DNA of 64,000 nucleotides from Diadema setosum (Eukaryota; Echinodermata; Echinoidea; Diadematoida; Diadematidae), in the NCBI GenBank assembly GCA_033980235.1, contig CM067079.1, positions 30,494,647-30,558,646 of the forward strand, in the 5' to 3' direction. Below, piece after piece: positions 60,701-64,000 of this stretch; positions within the stretch are counted from its first letter, which is position 1, and every line of letters starts with the position of its first letter. The translations under genes and the position numbers were made by a program. The notes beneath the pieces were generated by a model that was not told the DNA's origin, searched no databases, and saw only the letters and a list, made by a program, of their open reading frames with translations.

Positions 60701-61543
60701 TCAACACTATTTCATTAGAAGAGGGTAACTTATGAGAAAAGAAAAATACTGTAATCATTACCTGGCTTGTTCAGTTTGAATACTGCCATTCCCCTCAACA
60801 CCTGACATTCCTTGTTCTTCTTCTGTTTCATCTAAAGACAATGTGACAAACAATGCAAACAATTGATGAGAAGGATAGACGATAAATGAGGTATGTATCT
60901 CTTACAGTCAAAAGACTGAATAGAACATATACTGGTTATGACATAGTAAAAGAAACAGGATAGAGGCATAAAAGAAAATGATGATGCATGCTTACAAAGC
61001 AAATACTGATGTTACAATGGGAGTGATACACACAAACACATTTAAGAGCAATATCCAATCACATTCATTCATAGTGGGACACAGTAGAACATCCCTCCAC
61101 ATTAACACTAAATTTCCAATGCAGTAATAAATATTTTGCTCATTCTTTTTTTTTTAAGGGAAAAATATGGGCACATTATGACAAACATTGTGAACACTCT
61201 AAGTATACTCTTCTCAAAAGTCAGATTTGACACTCTACGAACTTACAAACCGTTATCAAAAAAGAAGAGGAAAATAACTTTCCATTAGCTATCATTTAAA
61301 CTTGAAGTCTTGAAAAAAAAAAGCTGAGACCTAAATGCATACTATTAATTTGTGGCATGTAAAACATTCCTTGCTGTGCAGAGGCAGACAAATTGTCATT
61401 TCAGTGGCTTATTGGTATTATTTATATAGAAAAAGAACTTGCCAGCATTTTTGTCCCCTTTCTCGGCATCTCTCATCTGGGCAGCTGCTTGTCGTCTCTT
61501 TTTTCTCTTCTCTTTCCGCACTTGGGCCCGGAACAGCTTCCGC
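53191..61543 (-). CDS. ZRSR2: ZRSR2 orthologue (U2AF35-related, CCCH-UHM-CCCH-RS), nine coding exons, start exon not found
   Basis: Exons on the minus strand: 61543-61443, 60831-60762, 60334-60226, 59104-59015, 57752-57711, 57273-57134, 56572-56359, 55613-55448, 54710-53191. All phases agree and give 816 residues after the missing first exon. Order: basic RKEKRKKRRQ segment, acidic/basic coiled coil (visible residues about 58-137), CCCH finger (C170, C179, C185, H189), U2AF-homology motif (about 195-300), second CCCH finger (C310, C318, C324, H328), then a long arginine-serine tail. The family recognises the 3' splice site AG and is needed mainly for U12-type introns, in the nucleus with U2AF65. 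Human ZRSR2 is about 480 residues; the excess here is all in the C-terminal exon. Codon 1 and the initiator exon lie above 61.5 kb, perhaps beyond the window. Confidence 0.95.
54797..55165. mobile_element. TTAAAGG-ended repeat in the last ZRSR2 intron
   Basis: The left end TTAAAGGTACAGTTTACC and right end AAAGAATGCCTTTAA are inverted, with an AT-rich body. It occupies half of the intron between the UHM exon and the last exon. Confidence 0.55.
55448..55613 (-). CDS. ZRSR2: ZRSR2 exon, second half of UHM
   Basis: Encodes VCRNWEPHLKGNVYVQFSKE, EEAARAMEVFSGRFYGGQQL and APQYCAITKWKPAIC. HLKGNVYVQF is the RNP1-like strand, and GRFYGGQQL corresponds to the GRWYAGRQL helix. Donor TGTG|GTACCA leaves phase 1. 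Confidence 0.95.
56359..56572 (-). CDS. ZRSR2: ZRSR2 exon, end of finger 1 and first half of UHM
   Basis: Encodes CSRTHPPTESSPTLVFLGMY, TNFGLGSDFRDEYDADVGLE, CDEESAYVNFREFYDDVLPE and FRECGNVVQLK. FREFYDDVLPEF is the hallmark first part of the U2AF-homology motif, and the preceding acidic stretch matches the vertebrate protein. Donor AAG|GTAAGC, phase 0. Confidence 0.95.
57134..57273 (-). CDS. ZRSR2: ZRSR2 exon with first CCCH zinc finger
   Basis: Encodes GSPQEWRNPDAPPSQPNPSH, a linker, then VCSFFAKTGACRFRDR. With the next exon this makes the finger C-x8-C-x5-C-x3-H. The acceptor is a tandem CAGCAG, so the exon may also begin 3 nt earlier with an extra Gln (see findings). The donor is ACAG|GTTAGT, phase 2. 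Confidence 0.93.
57711..57752 (-). CDS. ZRSR2: ZRSR2 42-nt exon
   Basis: Fourteen codons, NVLKQLDVELGNEK, in the place of vertebrate LQKMLDQAENELENG. Acceptor AAATCTAG, donor AAG|GTGAGA, phase 0 at both ends. It is too short to stand out as an ORF. Confidence 0.85.
59015..59104 (-). CDS. ZRSR2: ZRSR2 exon, coiled coil part 2
   Basis: Thirty codons, KRIQDEWEERQKREREQEEK then EKEKKDLELE: a charged helix matching LKEQWEEQQRKEREEEE of vertebrates. The acceptor is CTCTTACAG. The donor GAG|GTGATG is weaker than its neighbours, so the 3' end is slightly less certain. Confidence 0.88.
59254..59269. repeat. 16-bp perfect palindrome GCTAGCGCGCGCTAGC
   Basis: A GC-rich palindrome inside a CpG-rich intronic repeat of ZRSR2. 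A second hairpin (GTTACCCGGGGTAC with its complement) follows at 59,434-59,465. Confidence 0.8.
60226..60334 (-). CDS. ZRSR2: ZRSR2 exon, coiled coil part 1
   Basis: Encodes LEAHAAWLERENHAQMEFAE and KRQTEEAKKEKELAER. It corresponds to the LHEEWLLREQKAQEEF region of vertebrate ZRSR2. Donor AGA|GTGAGT, phase 0 out. Confidence 0.9.
60762..60831 (-). CDS. ZRSR2: ZRSR2 exon, acidic segment
   Basis: Encodes ETEEEQGMSGVEGNGSIQTE followed by QA and two bases of an Arg codon. Acceptor GTCTTTAG, donor CCAG|GTAATG. The acidic composition matches the EEEEDTFIEEQQ part of vertebrate ZRSR2. The sequence itself is poorly conserved, so the call rests on phase and splice sites. Confidence 0.8.
61443..61543 (-). 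CDS. ZRSR2: ZRSR2 exon with basic N-terminal segment (GC donor)
   Basis: Encodes RKLFRAQVRKEKRKKRRQAA and AQMRDAEKGDKNA. It aligns with KYRAALKKEKRKKRRQ near the vertebrate N-terminus, so only about 15 residues should precede it. The acceptor is CCTCCACAG. The donor reads GCTG|GCAAGT: a GC rather than GT donor, required by phase (GCT G joins AT of the next exon to make Asp). Confidence 0.88.
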
Positions 61544-64000
61544 CTGTGGAGGGCACGCAGGGCAGATGATATCTATTTCAGGGAAATCTACCCCAATATG
61601 ATTTCTCATCCCATTTCAAATACTAATGTTTACAACTGCAGACAACAACAAAAAATAGCATCAATAGAACAATATAATATGAGATGTCTAGAGAATTCAA
61701 TCTTGCAGAGTATCCCATCAACTATTATGTTTGATTTTGTATAAAATGTACCCAGTAGGTCCCCTGGTCAAGAGTCCATGTATAGGGGATTTACCAATAC
61801 AGAGATAGTTTTCTCACATAGCTGCATTACTATTATGTAAAAAATGCCAAAACATAATTTCTACCAGGCTTCTGACACTCGGTCCCATCTGTCCCCAAGT
61901 CAGATGTAGGCCTAATACATTTTATGTTATGTAGAGCCTAGGTTGTTGGATACTTAGGGTCGATAGGGTGAGTTTGTACATTGATCATTGTTGTAGATCT
62001 AAGTGTAGGCCTCTACACTCAGGGTGTTCCACGAAGGGTTTCAGTATGTTGCTGCAACATGCTCAAATTCTTGTGTAACATCAACTCTTGTGCAACATCC
62101 TCAAAGCCAGCAACATGCATGCTATGCAACATTCTCAACTTGTCTCAAGAGTGTGCAACAAGCTCAAAATAACATGTATTCAAACATGTGCAAAACATAA
62201 AAACATCAAACTACTGCTAGTGCACTGGTACTTAGATATTGGTGTGCAAAACATGAGAGAGAACATTCAATGTAAGCAGCACAAAGAGAGATAAGCTGTG
62301 AACTGAACATACAACATGCTCGTGATGTGCGAGCTCCACACACTTTTATACAATTTCTGCAATATTCTCAGATACTGAGCTTGCAGTGTAAAATTTCAAG
62401 TTGAGGACCACTAACTGCAACCAGCCTGAACATGAAGCGTTCACTCCAACCATCAGTATAACTGTGAAGCGGTATTCGGTCACCTACCGAAATTTGGTCA
62501 CTTACACTGTATCACTAATCACCAGCCAGTAAGTTCTACTGTCACAACACATGCAAATCACATCAGTTCACATACTTGCACACTCACTCCCAACAGGAAA
62601 GTCCCAAAGTCCCCTCCAAAAATCCATCCATAATCCCAAATTTCACCATCAAAAGTGCAGAATCAGCGCGACTTTCCCAAAGCGCACATGGATTAAACCC
62701 AGTTTTATGAGTACGGGTCGCCGAAAAAGCGCTAAAAATCGAGAAATACGCCATTCTCTCGCGGGATTTTTTGCTTATCGCAAGCTCGAAGTGTGATGGT
62801 ATCCTCAAAAACGCAAAAGAAAAACAAAATTTCTGAACGTGCTGATGCAGTGACTAAATGTACAAAGGTTGAATGCAAGTGCCGATTCCCCCCGTATTCG
62901 GTCACCAATGGGCGCTGCAACGTCGCCAATGCAATTTTGCGCCAACAAGGTAGTGCGCGGCACATTTTTCAGCTGCCTTGAACGCGCATTAACTTGAAAA
63001 CGCATTAACGCGCATATCGCATGACCGAATTCTGATCGCGGTGAAGGTATTCTGGGGGATTTCCAAGGTGATATATTTTGGGATTTTGTGAAATTCTGTG
63101 AGATATTTAACAAAATGAAAATTGAGATTAAAGAAATTTGATATATTTTGAACACACACATTGTTGTGGATATTTTTTTAGTTTAAAAAATATTGCAGAA
63201 AAGCTTAAATGACCGAATACTGGGGGTTTTACCCCACCCATTTTTACTTTTCACACAACTTTGACAAAAGACTTCAAAACATAACTTCAACAAAAATCAT
63301 AGTAGAAAGTCTAGAGAGCCTAGAACTATAGCCTATAGACCACATCTAGGTAACTCAAATAACTGCGACCAGCCCCAATGCGAAGAACAGTATAAATCTG
63401 TGTACAAGAGTACCCTAAGGAGCGCCCCGGGGTTAAACTAGAGTAACGGACCCAGTTTGCGGCAGGTTATGGCCTTTTCAAGAGTATTTAGTAGTATTCT
63501 GGTAAAACGGTAACTATACACAGCCCCAGTCGCTGTACGTAGGTACGTCGCGACAGGGCTGTACAGGCGGGACCACCAACCGCGAAGAGAGCTCTGTAAT
63601 CGGATTCCGATCGCTTTCAATTTTGATACTTAAGATCATTTTTGTCACCTCAAACTCATCTAAGACAATCTTCAATAATAAGACTCTATATCTATGCTAT
63701 CAGTATTCAAATTTAAGTTATGAAACTTACCGAAATTGATGATTATATCCAGCATGTCCAAACGGTACATTGTCTTTCACGCCAGGCCAATGTGAATACA
63801 CATACGTATACGTGATGTGAATGCCCCATAGAGCTGGGGTGGTATTCTGAACACCGTTTTATCTCTGTTGTAACTTGTGTTGTAACTTGTGTTGTAAGTC
63901 TGTGAGTTATAACGCCGCTAAAACAGTTGTAAATCGGTATTCTGAAAACTGTTTTAACGGTGTTGTAAGTCATGATAACCACGCCCATCGCAATAATCAT
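61544..64000 (-). other. Upstream region of ZRSR2, start exon unresolved
   Basis: The initiator exon (about 15 codons, ending in phase 2) should lie here or beyond the window. A candidate donor with phase 2 occurs at 63,731 (TTTCG|GTAAGT), but its frame has no suitable Met and the sequence resembles a repeat. A TIR-like element fills 62.47-63.22 kb. Degenerate repeats of GCAACATGCTCAA lie at 62.05-62.17 kb. Confidence 0.35.
62470..63225. mobile_element. Inverted-repeat element with GGTATTCGGTCA ends
   Basis: GGTATTCGGTCA near 62,471 and TGACCGAATACTGG near 63,210 face each other. Internal copies of the same word lie near 62,889 and 63,020. The middle is CpG-rich without a recognisable protein. 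Confidence 0.5.

Noticed and set aside
63731..63830. ZRSR2 first coding exon ending at the GTAAGT donor at 63,731
   Set aside because: Phase 2 fits, but the required frame (…FGHAGYNHQFR) has no initiator Met and no resemblance to the family N-terminus. The surrounding sequence looks repetitive.

Overview
This window is eukaryotic, animal nuclear DNA. It has no bacterial gene organisation, it is AT-rich, and it is full of simple repeats and small mobile elements. Two conserved spliced genes can be read, both on the minus strand. Their proteins and the repeat style (elements with TTAAAGGG ends, TGACCTTTGACC arrays, GTTACCATGGCAAC arrays) suggest a marine invertebrate deuterostome, most likely an echinoderm. 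I cannot name the species, and a hemichordate or cephalochordate is not excluded.

Layout. Positions 1-13.4 kb: no gene I can support; several inverted-repeat elements and microsatellites, plus a palindromic (TA)n-flanked element at 12.96-13.23 kb. 13.4-19.25 kb: 3' flank and probable long 3' UTR of the first gene. 19,248-41,959: the complete coding region of a TBL1X/TBL1XR1 orthologue in 12 coding exons (493 residues, every junction phase checked). Its introns hold most of the repeats: two related families of hairpin-ended elements, a recent 2.35-kb tandem duplication carrying a tRNA-derived SINE, and two pogo/Tigger-like elements with no visible transposase. 42.3-45.5 kb: a 3.2-kb element with terminal inverted repeats in the upstream intron. 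47.9-48.5 kb: a CpG-dense segment that is the best promoter/first-exon candidate for TBL1. 48.5-53.2 kb: intergenic DNA and 3' flank of the second gene, with a second palindromic element at 49.99-50.28 kb. 53,191-61,543: nine coding exons of a ZRSR2 orthologue (CCCH finger, UHM, CCCH finger, very long RS tail). Its initiator exon was not found. 61.5-64 kb: upstream sequence with further inverted-repeat elements.

The two genes act in different processes: TBL1 in the nuclear receptor corepressor complex, ZRSR2 in 3' splice-site recognition. Nothing suggests a joint pathway. Their closeness is of evolutionary interest because the human orthologues both lie on Xp22.

The most interesting non-genic signals are as follows. 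(1) Two unrelated-looking palindromes at 13.1 and 50.1 kb share one RNA fold with identical internal-loop sequence and covarying stems, reminiscent of a hammerhead-type or Penelope-type terminal structure. (2) Two hairpin-ended repeat families have terminal segments that changed together between families. (3) These families carry arrays of sites matching the RFX X-box and nuclear-receptor DR1 consensus. (4) There are splicing and translation oddities in the genes themselves: a tiny uORF overlapping the TBL1 start, duplicated acceptor/donor pairs that form 6-nt pseudo-microexons, a GC-AG intron and a NAGNAG acceptor in ZRSR2.
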